A stretch of DNA of 64,000 nt from Achatina immaculata. Taxonomy: Eukaryota > Mollusca > Gastropoda > Stylommatophora > Achatinidae. This document shows, one piece after another, positions 27,501 to 42,500 of the stretch. How positions within the stretch are numbered: position 1 is the first letter of the stretch; every line of letters starts with the position of its first letter. The stretch is from positions 11,430,303 to 11,494,302 of the forward strand of contig CM019704.1 in assembly GCA_009760885.1 (NCBI GenBank), written 5' to 3'. The notes beneath the pieces are model-generated. The model did no database searches, was not told where the DNA came from, and saw only the letters and a program-made list of their open reading frames with translations. The position numbers and the translations under genes were made by a program.

Positions 27501-30500
27501 CAGCATCTGGAGATCTACATCAGATGCATGTCTATCTGATGGTGGTGATAGCTGACATATAGAGATCTACATCAGATGTATATATCTGATGGTGGTGATA
27601 GCTGACATATAGAGATTTACATCAGATGTATATATCTGATGGTGGTGATAGCTGACATATAGAGATCTACATCAGATGTATATATCTGATGGTGGTGATA
27701 GCTGACATACAGAGATCTACATAAGATGTATATATCTACATTAGATGTATATATCTGATGGTGGTGATAGCTGACATACAGAGATCTACATCAGATGTAT
27801 ATATATCTGATGGTGGTGATAGATGACATATAGAGATCTACATCAGATGTATATATCTACATTAGATGTATATATCTGATGGTGGTGATAAATGATATGC
27901 AGAGATCTACATCAGAAGCATATATCTGATGATGGTATATCTATTACAGATATGTACTTATTTGTCACAACACAAAAATATTTGATATTTAGCTTATCAG
28001 TTAATATAAAACTATAAAAACCAGTAACTGCAAGCATCTATCTCAAAATTAGCACCTAAATAGCCTAAATACACAAAAATCTAACTATTTTTCTTACTCT
28101 CACTTTATAATAACTTTTTTGTAAGCATTCCTCTGTAATATATGTTTGTGTGTCACTCACTGAATTACATTAGTTAACTGACAACAAAACTACAGACTCT
28201 ATGACTGCTGCATTTATTCAGACAAGAAGTCTGAGTAGCTCAAGGTTAAGATGCTTGCTTACTAAGCTAAAGATGGATGATAAGCTGAAATCTCCTTAGG
28301 TTACAGGATTTTTTTTTTTCAAAAGAATGTGGTTCCCTTTATTATGGCACTCATTTTTAGATTTCTTGGCTTGGCAGACTGGGAGCCTGACTTCTGAAAA
28401 CTAAGGCTATCTGCCTGAAAGATAATATATATCCAACACACTTATTATGGATACTTATTATGGATATATAAAAAATTCACATAAAACCATAACTTCCATT
28501 AATATAAATCTCCACCATAGCTGGATGTGAACAAAATATAAAAAGTTGTCATGTGCCATGATAAAGGTTAACTCTTGAAAAAAGAACTCCAAACACAAGC
28601 AATAACAGAGAAAACCAGTAAAATTATTCAACAGATTATAACTGAACTGAACCTTAAACAAGCTATAGGGAACTCAGACTTTAAATCTGATTATTTATAC
28701 CGAGACAATCAATGCAAAACTTCACTTTCAATAGAAAAAAAACAAAATAAAAAACTGTACGTGATAACTGCAACAAGTGAAGAAGTAAGAAATATATTAG
28801 CAACACTACCTGATGTTCACTATGGTAGTTTTATTTACAAGTTGTGCTAGCCATTTCAACAATAAAACACCACTGATGAGTTGGCAAAAAACTTCAGAAT
28901 AAAATGACAGAGTAAGAGAAGAAAAATCTGTACATCTCAGTAAAAGAAACAATTCTGTTTAATGATGAAATGTTTCTATTATCTCATATGCAACATGCAA
29001 ACTGCCATATATGTGAGAGAGACTGGTGTCACCATTACAGTGAAGAAAATATGCAACATGAGCATTTTCAAAATTGTGTTGATTTTGTTGTTGTTGCTGT
29101 GTCATCACAGTAGACTGTCCACGGTCTTCCCTTGCTTCTCTCACATTTTCTTCCCTGAAGGTATGATATTTTCAAGTCCTTCTCTTCTCATTATATGTCA
29201 AATGAATGATGACTGTCATTTTCTTATGGATTTAATTAGGTTTCTTTCCACATTTGTTTTTTTTAAGGCCTTCTCTATTTGTTTCTTAGCTGCCCATGGT
29301 ATTCTTAAGATTTTTCTAAGAAACCACATCTCTGTTGCTGCTAGTGATCTTTGCACTGATCTGCTGATTATCCAGATTTGCTTCCATAGAGCAAGATAGG
29401 CTGAATGCAGCATGTTAGAACTCTCTTCCTGGTGTTCACTGACAGAGATGCACTGCACAAGTTGTTTCTTATCCTGGCTTGGCATATTCTATTCTTGATT
29501 TCAGAGATGTCATTTGATATTACTCAAGTGCCCAGATTACAAATATATGCATTTGTCTCAAAGTTGTTCCTTGTACCTGTAGCATAGCATTTAGTTCTGT
29601 TTTCTTGCTATGTAGAACATTTAAAACATCACTGGCTAGATGACCCTCCAAAACAATGTTCTTATAATTGTCCCAGTACAACAATCAGTATCCTAACCTC
29701 CACATGTGAAATAATGACACTAAATTTTTCCACTATAACAACCATAACAACAAGCTTTCATGTTTACAGGAGCAGTTTATGAGAAAAACTTCCTCATTTT
29801 TCACATGCTTTCTTGAGAAAATATGTTAACAAAAAATGTCAGCAAAGAGAAAGTTCATGAAATAAAAACCAAAAATAACATTTCATGTTTTTAAACAAAA
29901 CAAACCTCCAAATATACAAGAGGTGATTGATAAGTTCTTGCCATAAGGTACAAATATTTGAAACAGACAGTTGATAACAGGTGCATTTATAGATCAGGTT
30001 AATGTAAGATTAAACACCAAGTTTCAAGAAATTAACTGCAACCAATTTTTTTCACAGGCTACTGAAGTGGTAAAGGATGGCAGAAATTGAGAAATTGGAT
30101 AACATTTCTCATCCAGCAGTCATTTGCTACCTCTGCATCAGGGGCTTATCACTGAAGAAGATCCATGAGGATATGGTAGAGACTCTAGGGGAGAGTGCCC
30201 CTTCTTACAGCACAGTGAAGAAATGGGCAGCTCAATTCAAACATGGAAGGGAGAGTCTGAAAGGTGATCCCCGTCCAGGAAGACCAAGAACAGTAACCAT
30301 CGATGAAACCACAGGCAGAACCCATGACATGATAATGGAGGATCGACGATTAACTGAGTGGTACATTGCTACTGAGTTGGGCATCCTCCAGGAACATGTT
30401 CACGCCATTATTCACAATGATCTTCAAATGCCAAAGGTCTCTGCTCAATGGGTCCCGAAACTTCTTAGAGCTAATCACAAATGACAGCATCTCAACATGT

Positions 30501-33500
30501 CAAGAGACAATCCTATGGATGAGACTTGGGTTCATCATTTTCAACCAGAAACCAAAGAACAGTCAAAGCAGTGGAAACATCATGGATCCCCACCTCCAAA
30601 GAAAGCAAGGGTGGTTCTGTCTGCAGGCAAAGTGATGGCTTCCATCTTTTGAGATTCAAAAGGTGTGCTATTGGTAGACTATCTTCAAAAGGGCAGAATG
30701 GTCACAAAGACCTTATACGCTAATCTTGTGAAGTAACTGCGGGCCAAACTGAAGGAAAAGCGTTGAGGGAAATTGATGAGAGGAGTCATCTTTCATCAAG
30801 ACAATACTCCAGTTCACAAGTTGGTGGTGGCAATGGCTGCCATTCATGAATACAGCTTCCGGCTTCTTGAACATTCTCCTTATTCCCCAGATTTGGCCCC
30901 TTCAGACTATTACCTGTTTCATCATCATCAGGTGCCGTGCCAATTGGCGTTGGCTATTATGCTTCTCCAGAGTACACGATCCTTCATGCAAGCCATCAGC
31001 TCAGTTGGTGATCTCTTCTCACATCATCCTGTCAGACTGTCCAGTATCATTTCTCTTGGTCTTCCTCTTGATCTTCTTCTCTCTAGTTTTCCTGTTGTTA
31101 TAATATTTTCAATGCCCCCTCTTCTCATTGCACGTCCTATGAAAGTACATTGTCTCTCTTTTTTGACAAGATTTTTTTGTCTCTTCAGCTCTTCTCATAC
31201 ATTCTTTATTAGTTATTTTTGCTGTCCAGAGGATTCACAACATTCTTCTAATAAACCACATTTCTGCTGCTTCCAATGATTTTTGTGCAGACCTGCCTAT
31301 TGTCCATGATTCACTTCCATATGACAAGACAGGTTCAATATAGCATTTTACGACTCGTTTTCTAACATTCATTGATAAGGATGTGTTGGATAATGTGTTT
31401 CTCATTCTCTGAAATGCAGTCTTTGCTTGGCCTATATTACCTGTTTACCAAACTCAAAAAGGAGCTCAGTGGTCGCAAATTTGCTTCAGATGATGACATC
31501 ATTCATGCTGTAGACCACTTTCTACTGGCACAAGATGCTGACTTTTACAAAGAAGGGATCCGTATGCTCCAGGACCACTGGACTAAGTGCATAAACTTGC
31601 AAGGGAACTATGCTGAGAAATAACCCAAAAAAAGTTGTCCACAAGTAATCTATTCTATCTTATGCCGAGAACTTATCAATCACCCTCATATGTAGAATAT
31701 ACAGTGATGATGAAATTATTACAGTTAGACATCATCTACCAAAATGAAATTAATCTGACTAATAAATAAAATATAGAATAGTTTTAATCTGATCAAAGTT
31801 ATGAACTCTTATCTGAGGAAATAAGATACAGAAGTTAAACAGTTAAATGACAAGATCAATTCTAGAGATTAAAAATGAACAAGTTTCTCAGACACTGCAT
31901 AAATTCTAACATAGGTACAAGATGAAACATAAACACATTTACTATGATATGTTCTCACAAGGGGCATGTAGAAAGAATGGAAGAGAACAGACAAATGAGA
32001 ATGATGTAAGCACAAGAGATGAGGGAAACAAGACCAAGGGGTAGACCAAGACAGATGGAAAGACAACATGGATATAAAAGAAATTGGTGTCACCAACTGT
32101 TAGGAACAGAGAGGAATGGAGGCAAACTTTATCTGCAGCAATGAGCCTTGATGGCTCAGAAAGCTGAAGAAGAAGAAGAAGAAGAAGAAGAAGTGTGAAA
32201 TATACTGGCACCTGTGCAAGTCCTGATCTGCTGACATATTACAATCTTCTGCTAGTCAATCTTGTCATAACAGCAAAAAAAAAAAAAACCCTAAAAAAAC
32301 AAAAAGGAATTCACTGAGTCTAAGACGTACTAAACACACAAGAAGCCAGGTTTCAGGACAATCCACATATTTAGTAGTAAATATATTTACTGCTACACAA
32401 CCACACAAATACACTTTGTTGCTTTCCCCTTTCTGAATCATTCACAACCTGTTATACTAGACATACAAAACTAGATTTTATCTTGATATATGATGAACAC
32501 TACACTGATGACACATCTAGATCAGAGCATCATTTCAGTTAAGTAAATGAAACCTCACAGGCATTATTTATGGTGTGAGTGATTAACCTAATAGCTTGGC
32601 ATGTCGACAGATGAAAGAGGGCAAAGAAAACTACTAAAATAAGCACACAGTTATCAGAGCTAGTGAGTCAGGTCTGGTCATGACCTTTTCTCATAATTTC
32701 ATGTAACATCATTCCTAGAAAGATTTCTCCATGCAACTCATTTCTACTAGCATCACTTCATGTAACATCACTCCTAGAAAGACTGCTCCATGTAACACTG
32801 CTCCTAGTAACATCAATCCTAGTAACATGGCTCTGGTAACATTATTCCATGTAAAACTTCTATTAACATCACTGAATGTAACATTGCTGGTAGTAACAAA
32901 CAGAAATGCTTCTTCATGTGATCCTAACAATGCTTACCTCTGCTGAGACAAGCACTCACAGACAATGATAATTACTGACAAACAAACACATCAAAATCCA
33001 GGACATTGCCAACAGCAAAAACTATTCTGGAGAATTATGTCAGACAATGGCACACATACATTGTGGTAGGTAGAAACAGTTATGGAGAATTATGTCAGAC
33101 AACTGCACACATATGTTGTGGTAGGTAGCAACAGTTAACAGTTATTATGTCAGAAAACTGCACACACACATGTTGAGGTAGGTAGCGACAGTTATGGAGA
33201 ATTATGTCAGAAAACTACACACATATGTTGTGGTAGGTTGAAACAGTTATGGAGGATTATGTCAGAAAACTACACATATATGTTGTAGTAGGTAGAAACA
33301 GTTAGACTATGTGAGAAAACTGAACACACATATTGTAGTAGGTAGAAAAAACTGTGGGACAATTATGTGAGAAAACTGCACCTGCAGGCTGTAAACAGAA
33401 GCTGTTTACTTACTTCTCACTGGTAATAAAAATGGCCATTTTGAAAATAAAAGAAAATGAACATTACAGCAACATTATTTATATATCTATCCTACTGTAT

Positions 33501-36500
33501 AGAAGTGAATCAAGGGCAAGGGATAGATTGACGGAAAGATCACTAGAGACAACAGAGGAGTGCGTTCTTATAAAAATTTAAGAGCACCATGGACAGTTAA
33601 AATGACAAACAGGGAATGTCTAACAAAAAGCATATGAAGAAAGCAATCTAATTAAATCCATAAGAAAACAAGTTATCATTCACTGAGCATATGAAAGGAA
33701 AAGTTTGAAAACATCACAACAACAGGAAAGATAAATGGGAAGAGAGAAGGGGAAGATCAAGAGAAAAAAAAAACCTATGGCACAATAAAGACACCAAATG
33801 AGCTGATGAAAAATTTCCATGACTGAGATCTACTGGAGAAGTGTGACCACCAATGCTTACTAGCACAGCAGCTAATCATCATGATGCTTTATATTTCAGC
33901 TATCTCCTGACTAAGTCAACATAAGAACTTACTAGTAGCACAGCAGCTAATCATGATGATGATTTATATTTTAGCTATCTCCTGACTAAGTTAACATAAG
34001 AACATGCACAAACAAATATTTCTAGGTTTAATATATGAAACCTGTATAGCTGGTTCAGCTTTATTACAGTAATAAGAAAGAATAATAAAAATTTGCTATT
34101 ATATATATATATATATATCAATCATCATCATCATCAGGTGCCGTGCTGACTGGCGTTGGCTATTATGCTTCTCCAGAGTACACGATCCTTCATGCAGGCC
34201 ATCAGTTCAGTTGTCTCACACCATCCCGTCAGACTGTCCAGTATCATTTCTCTTGACCTTCCTCTTTATCTTCTTCCTTCTATTTTTCCTGTTGTTATAA
34301 TATTTTCAATGCCCCCTCTTCTCATTGCATGTCCTATGAAAGTACATTGTCTCTCTCTTATCTTTTTGACAAGGTTTTTTTGTCTCTCCAGCTCTTCTCA
34401 TACATTCTTCATTAGTTATTGTAGCTGTCCAGGGGATTCACAACATTCTTCTAATAAACCACAATTCTGCCGCTTCCAATGATTTTTGTGCAGACTTGCC
34501 TATTGTCCATGATTCACTTCCATATAACAAGACAGGTTCAATATAGCATTTTAGGACTTGTTTTCTAACATTCATTGATATATATATATATACAAGCTGT
34601 TAAACTAAAGGTAACTATTCTTTGCTACACTCAGAATGCCAAGCTGAATTTTCTTTTTAATTAAATAAAATATATGAGTTTTAGTAAGCACCTACTTTTG
34701 TGGCCAATCCAGGCTGACTTCATTGCTGTCTTTTGCTGCTACTGTCAACTAAAATACTATGGCTAGAAGGGGAATGAAGTTGATTAAGAAGTAGACTGTT
34801 TGGATGGCTATAGCATAAGATAAACTGTAGGAAAATCTCAGCACAGAAATGAGAGTTTTAAGAAGACTACAAAACTAAAAGAAGTACAAGAAAACATGAA
34901 GTTACTGTGCAGCTCCAGTCATCTGAGTGCCTCACACAGGCTGCTGCCACTATTTCCACTAGCATCTCTCAACATTATGGCAATGTAGCATTGGACACAG
35001 TCAACAACTGATCCATGTATGAAAAGAATGGGGCCACAATGTAACTTGTGGCATCACACACATAAACTCTCTCTTTTTCCTGAAATATTTCCCATCTTAT
35101 GCTAGAATAAATTTTCTTCAAAAAGTCTCATAGACAGAAACTGGAAGGAAGTTATACTGTCATTTAAAAACATGGCTTCAGTCAGAAATATGCTATTTTT
35201 CATTTTAATGTCTAAGTATTTCACAAAAACCAAGTTAAGACTATTCAATTCAAATGTAATACCCACCCTCATTTATGCATTTGAAAGCTGGAAAACAACT
35301 AAAGAAATAGACAAGAAATTAGACTTCTGAAAACAAATGCCTAAGGAAAATACTCGGCATCAAGTGGAACAAATTCAAGAACAATGCAGAGATAAGACAG
35401 ATGACTGAACAACAACCTGTTTCATGGGTGATCAGAAAAAGAAGATGGACATATGTAGGCCATGTGATGAGAAGAAACAATCAGAGAATACCAAAACAAG
35501 CTATCAAGTAGAGCACAACAGGCTGAAGAAAAAGAGGTTGACTGCGTGAAACTCTAAAGGACACTGTTAAGAGAAGCCAGTTTAGTGGGCATAACATCCT
35601 TTGATGAATTTGAAAGAATCGCAGAGAACAGGAAATCTTGGCACACAACTATGCGAGCCCTATGTGACGTTTAACGGCACAAGAAGGATGTAAGAATTCT
35701 TGAACATTTCACTACTATTTCAGCACAGATTCTACCTCTTCATCAAGAACTAGACACGTACAATGAGCTTACACCTGTAGCACAACTGTTACACAAGGGA
35801 TATAACTCTTATATCTATCACTGAAGAAAGGTCAGGTGTATACCCTTCATACATCATCTCATAGATAGATTCACATGTTATTGTTTCAACTTGGTACTCA
35901 CACTGCTCATAAGTGATCTCAGTTCTGGGATTCACAGTGGGACATTATGTGAACTTGGAGTTTATTTACTGAATGAATACTGTATCAGAATTTACAATTA
36001 TATTTCTACATTTATTCAAAACCAACACAGTATAATGTTTATTATGAATCTATAAATATGCTCCTTTAATGAACTCCTGGCAGTCCTTCTGAAATGAACC
36101 AATCGATACATAATTATGATCAGAGCAATTAACAAGAGAAATATAAGCCAAAATGAGCTACCTGGTGCAACATTTACTCCATACGGACTGCCAGGTATTT
36201 GGTTTCCATTGAAGAGTATGTTGACAGAGTGCAGACCAGGTTCTAGTGCTGTGTATTCAACCAAGTATGTTCCCTCTCTACCTACAACTGGAGTAATGGT
36301 TGGTCTCACTTTGTCTCTGTTGCCTTGAGGATCCAGAATGATAACATCAACATTGCCTCTGCCAGCCTCTGAGGAGAAAAGATAACCAAAAAATTGCTAT
36401 TTACCACAGAGATTTGTAACTTGTAAGAGCAATACTTAAATAAGTGCATGTAGTATTTAAGCTGGCAGAAAACAAACAGAACTTGATACAGGCATAGAAG

Positions 36501-39500
36501 CTTCTGAGCTGAAATAAATGAAAGGATATTTACATGTTAGGATTTGGGGATGATTCAAAATCTCCAACAAAGAATGATGGCAATCAATCCTTAGACACTT
36601 AGAAGATGAGAAACAGATGTATATATTTTTACACAAGGTTGTGCAAATTCTGTAATCAACATGTAGAAGAAAAACACTGAAGTGACTGGAAGTAAGTGAG
36701 GGAGAACATGTCATCTGGGAGCTGAAATAGCTCATGGAATCCTGGTGCTACTTCTTGTGCTCCTACTATTGTAGAATGCTGAAGCTGCTGGAACACAATG
36801 TGAATATGACTGACATGCTGATAAGCTTCTCTTAGATCTACTCCGCTACAGAAATAAAAGTACTGAAGCTACTAGAACACAATATGACTGACATGCTGAT
36901 AAGCTTCTCTTAGATCTACTCCGCTACAGAAATAAAAGTATTGAAGCTACTAGAACACAATATGACTGACATGCTGATAAGCTTCTCTTAGATCTACTCC
37001 GCTACAGAAATAAAAGTACTGAAGCTACTAGAACACAATATGACTGACATGCTGATAAGCTTCTCTTAGATCTACTCCGCTACAGAAAAAAGTACTGAAG
37101 CTACTAGAACACAATATGACTGACATGCTGATAAGCTTCTCTTAGATCTACTCTGCTACAGAAATAAAAGTACTGAAGCTACTAGAACACAATATGACTG
37201 ACATGCTGATAAGCTTCTCTTAGATCTACTCCGCTACAGAAATAAAAGTACTGAAGCTACTAGAACACAATATGACTGACATGCTGATAAGCTTCTCTTA
37301 GATCTACTCCGCTACAGAAATAAAAGTACTGAAGCTACTAGAACACAATATGACTGACATGCTGATAAGCTTCTCTTAGATCTACTCCGCTACAGAAATA
37401 AAAGTACTGAAGCTACTAGAACACAATATGACTGACATGCTGATAAGCTTCTCTTAGATCTACTCCGCTACAGAAATAAAAGTATTGAAGTTACTAGAAC
37501 ATAATATGACTGACATGCTGATAAGCTTCTCTTAGATCTACTCCGCTACAGAAATAAAAGTACTGAAGCTACTAGAACACAATATGACTGACATGCTGAT
37601 AAGCTTCTCTTAGATCTACTCTGCTACAGAAATAAAAGTATTGAAGCTGACTGCTATTTATATGATCCTTATATGCTATAATCTGGACCACAGCATCAGC
37701 TGGTAAGAGCTACTAGCTTGTATAGAGAGAAACAATCACCTGACCCATCTCATTCATCAAACTATGTTCACAAAGAAATCTATGTCAAGAACATAAAAGC
37801 ATATGTGGTTGAAACATACTCTGAGTGTAGACTTCGAAGTAAGTCTTCTTGCCAACAACTACACCAGTTTTCTCCAACCCAGGCCCAGCTGCTGTAACTT
37901 TGGCAGGGTCCCCAGCTGCTCCTTCTACCTTCACATTGAATGGGGACTTGGGGATCTCTTTGCTGGCAAATTTGATTATAACCTATAGAGTACACAAGTC
38001 CATGGTGATAATCTCATAAAATCTTTGTGCTGGTCACTTGCATGCCACTTCATTAACAACCATGCTGTATTAAGAAAGATACTGTTAACTAACAATACTA
38101 TCATCATGATCTTGTGCCAGCTCTACCTGAAATCATCTTGTCTAGATACTGCACCTAAATGTCCCATTTTCTTTCATCTCCTGACTCTGATGACACAATT
38201 GTTTTATAACACCTTTACCCTGAACATTTCTTTTTATTATGACTTTCTGTATATTTTTATACTTCTTCATATGTGTTCAACTGCTGTTCAAAAGTTGTTC
38301 TAGTTTTAAAGATTCTTTATTTGCTCTTGAAAGAAAGTGATATTTTTCCATATAATCAGAATCTTAATATTAGAGTTTTCTTTTATGTTTTAGACAAATA
38401 CAGTAATGTTCAACATACACAGGATTTGATCATTTGCCCTATACGATGTGAGAAAATGATGGTATAACTATAATATATAGTAGTAATGTAGCATTTTAGC
38501 TATGTGATGTGACTAAATAATAGTAAATAAGACAGTTAGATGTGACTAATAATTTCATTATATGATGTGAATAAACTAAGTATGAGATAGACCGATAATG
38601 TGACTGAACAATGAAATGACTAACTATATGATGCAGCAGTAATGTGACTAAAATTTCTGTCAAAGGTAATTCACTGTATAATGTTAAAGTTTTTTGAATG
38701 ATAAACCTAACTGTTCTGCTATAACAGAAATCATGCTGGAGTCACATAACATAGAGAGACAGAGATTTACCCTGTAAGTTCCTTCTATGTTGGGGACATA
38801 CACACAGGAATAGGTTGAGTTAGGATCATTGTTGAAGACCACCTCACACTGCAAGAAATATCAGTTTTGCTAATTACCAATTATCCAAACACTGAAATAT
38901 GCTGTGTGTGTGTGTTGACATGTGGTACATGTGTGTGCTGACATGTGGTGTGTGTTTGTTCCGATATATGGCGCGCATTTGTGCTGGCATGTGGTGCATG
39001 TGTGTGCTCTTTTATACCGTTCTAAAAAAGAAACGCAACAAATACGATGTTGCAATTTAAACTGAAGTTTGCTGATCAGACAAGGGCAAATTGCCTGAAA
39101 TGTTCACTTTGACATCAACTTCACCTGCTGACTTGAATTGTACTCTGCAGATGATTCATGAGCACAGAAAAGTGACAATAGTCAAAACAGCATTTTTGAC
39201 AATAACTCATGACAGGTTCATGAAAATCTCGTGAAACTTACTGAATACAAAACTAACTGACCATGTTATTGAATACCTATAAAAGATTGATGCTCCTCTA
39301 ATCAATTCATCTGGAAATTCAATGCGCAAGTACGGCTCATCTCACTACAGAACAACAACTCACCATCATTGAACATTTACAGACTGGACAGTCACAAAGT
39401 GTAGCGGCCAGACAATTTAATGTGGTTAGAAGCCTTTGGAGACAATTTCAAGAAATTGGCTCAGTTGCAGACCAGCCGCGCAGTGGAAGACCCACAGTCA

Positions 39501-42500
39501 CAATTCCTGTCGAAGACCATTTCATACGGCTGCGTCACCTCAGGAACTGATTTGCATCTGCATCCTCAACAGTCCAGCCAATGACAGCAGCTCATTGAAT
39601 TTCAGATCAAACAGTAAGGAAACGGCTGTGTGACGCTGGTCTTTGGCCTAGAAGACCCTACAGAGGTCCTGTTCTTACGGACCGGTATCACCAGAGCCAA
39701 CTGAAGTAGGCAAAACAAGCATCGTCAATGGACCATTGCGAATGATAGGAGACGGGTTTGGTTTAGTGATGAATCATTCTTTCTGCTCCAGTGGCACAAT
39801 AGACAGAGAAGAGTTTACCACAGAGTCCATGAGCGCTACGCCCAGAACTGCATGGATGAGGCTCCTCCACATGGCGGTGGAGGTGTACTGGTGTGGGGAA
39901 TGATCTTCATGGGAAGAAGTGACCTGGTGCAAACTGAAGGACACCTGAATTGCCCAATGATACATCGCTGAAATTCTTCATCCTCATGTCCTTCCACTTC
40001 TGGCTGCACCAGGGTTGATTTTTCTGCAGGATAATGCTTGACATAATGTGGCACAACTCGCCATCTAGTCTCTCGCTGATGACGATGTCTAGACCATTCA
40101 GTGGCCATCCATGTCATCAGACATGAACCCAACAGAACACTTATGGGATGACCTCAATAAACAAGTCCACCAGCTTGACGTGGCACCAACCAAACTCTGA
40201 CAGTTGTCTCTTGCACTGTGGGAAGAGTGGGCAACCATCCCACAACAACAGATCCAACGGCTAATCAGATCCATGTCAAGGAGATGTTGTTCTCTGATAC
40301 AGACCAGAGGAGGCCATACACCTTACTGAAATGGAGGCCTCAGTCACAAAGAATAAAAGTCCAAACCAAATTTAATGAACATCATTTCATTGCTAAAGTC
40401 TTAAAATTTCTTTATGCCAAGATTGAAACATTAATTCCGTAAAAGGAAATTTTGATATAAGTTTGAAATTTGGTGTCCATTATGACTACAGTAGCACTGC
40501 ATTTCTTTTTTTGAACAGTATATATTAGGAGCATCAAGGAGTGGCTTCTTCACTATAATACCATATTAAATAAATCTATTCTGATCCTGACAGATAAAGT
40601 ATACGTAAATTAAGCAGTCTAATTCTGACTACACAAATTTGCACATAAATTAACTAGTTTATCAAATAATTTTATATTTCTAACATCAAAAACATTTAAT
40701 AAGAGAATTAGCTGGTGTTTGTGATGAGATACCACATTCTCAATTAATTGCATGAATAAACAACTGTTGGAGTATTGGCATTAAACGTGAATGAAAAGAG
40801 CTATTGAAAAATGGTGGCAATAGTAAACAGATAATAGTCAAAACACAGATAACAATCATAGTCAAAACACAGATAACAATCAATCTACAAAGAGATATAG
40901 AGAAACAATGACGCTCTTCTAAAGAATGAGTAAGCAACAAGCTCCCATGGTTAATCTCTTCTGTACTACAATAGTAAAACTAGAAGCTCATACAAAAGCT
41001 ATAAATCTTACATCCTTCCCGTGCTGCTAAACATCACATAGGGCCTGCATGGTAGTTCACCAAGATTTCCTGTCTTCAGCGAGTTTTTCAATCTCATCAA
41101 GGGATGTTATGCCCACTGAACTGGCCTCTCTTAACAATGTCCTCTTTAGAGTTTCATGTGGTCGACCTCTTTTTCTTCAGCCTGTTGTGTTCCATTTTAT
41201 AGCTGGTTTGGGGATCCTCTGATTGTTTCTTCTCATCACATGACCGACATATGTTCATCTTCTTTTTTCTGATCATCCATAAGACAGGTTGTTGTTTGCT
41301 CATAAGTCTTATCTCTGCATTGTTCTTGAAATCGTTTCACTTTATACCAAGTATTTTTCCTTAGACATCTGTTTTCAAAAGAGTCCAATTTCTTGCCTAT
41401 TTCTTTAGTTGTTTTCCAGCTTTCACATGCATACATGAGGGTGGATATTACATCTGAATTGAATAATCTTAACTTGCTTTGTGTGCTTATAACTTTTGAA
41501 ATCTGTATATTTTCAAGATTCTTGAAGGTCAATGCTACTTTTGTAATTCGAATTTCCTTTCTGGTGTCACCATCCTAGTCTATGTAGCTGCCGAGATATT
41601 AAAAAAAGCTATAGCCCTCTACTAAATAACAGTAAAACTAGAAGCTCACACAAAAGCTAGAGCCCTTACCAGTAAAATTAGAAGCTCATACAAAAGCCAT
41701 GGCCCTCTATTAAATAACAGTAAAACTAAAAGCTCACATAAAAGCTAGAGCCCTCTATTAAATAACAGTAAAACTAAAAGCTCACATAAAAGCTAGAGCC
41801 CTCTATTAAATAACAGTAAAACTAGAAGCTCACACAAAAGCCATGGCCCTCTATTAAATAACAGTAAAACTAAAAGCTCACATAAAAGCTAGAGCCCTCT
41901 ATTAAATAACAGTAAAACTAGAAGCTCATACAAAAGCCATGGCCCTCTATTAAATAACAGTAAAACTAAAAGCTCACATAAAAGCTAGAGCCCTCTATTA
42001 AATAACAGTAAAACTAAAAGCTCACATAAAAGCTAGAGCCCTCTATTAAATAACAGTAAAACTAGAAGCTCACACAAAAGCTATAGCCCTCTATTAAATA
42101 ACAGTAAAACTAGAGGCTCACACAAAAGCTATAGCCCTCTATTAAATAACAGTAAAACTAGAAGCTCCTTATTAAATAACATTATACTAAAATTACAGCT
42201 TCCTATTAAATAACATTATACTAAAGTTACAGCTTCCTATTAAATAACACTATACTAAAGCTATAGCTCATTATTATATAACACTATACTAAAGCTATAG
42301 CTCATTAAATAACACTATACAAAAGTTACAGCTTCCTATTAAATAACACTATACTAAAGTTACAGCTTCCTATTAAATAACACTATACTAAAGTTACAGC
42401 TTCCTACTAAATAACACTATACTGAAGTTACAGCTTCCTATTAAATACCACTATACTAAAGCTATAGCTCATTATTATATAACACTATACTAAAGCTATA

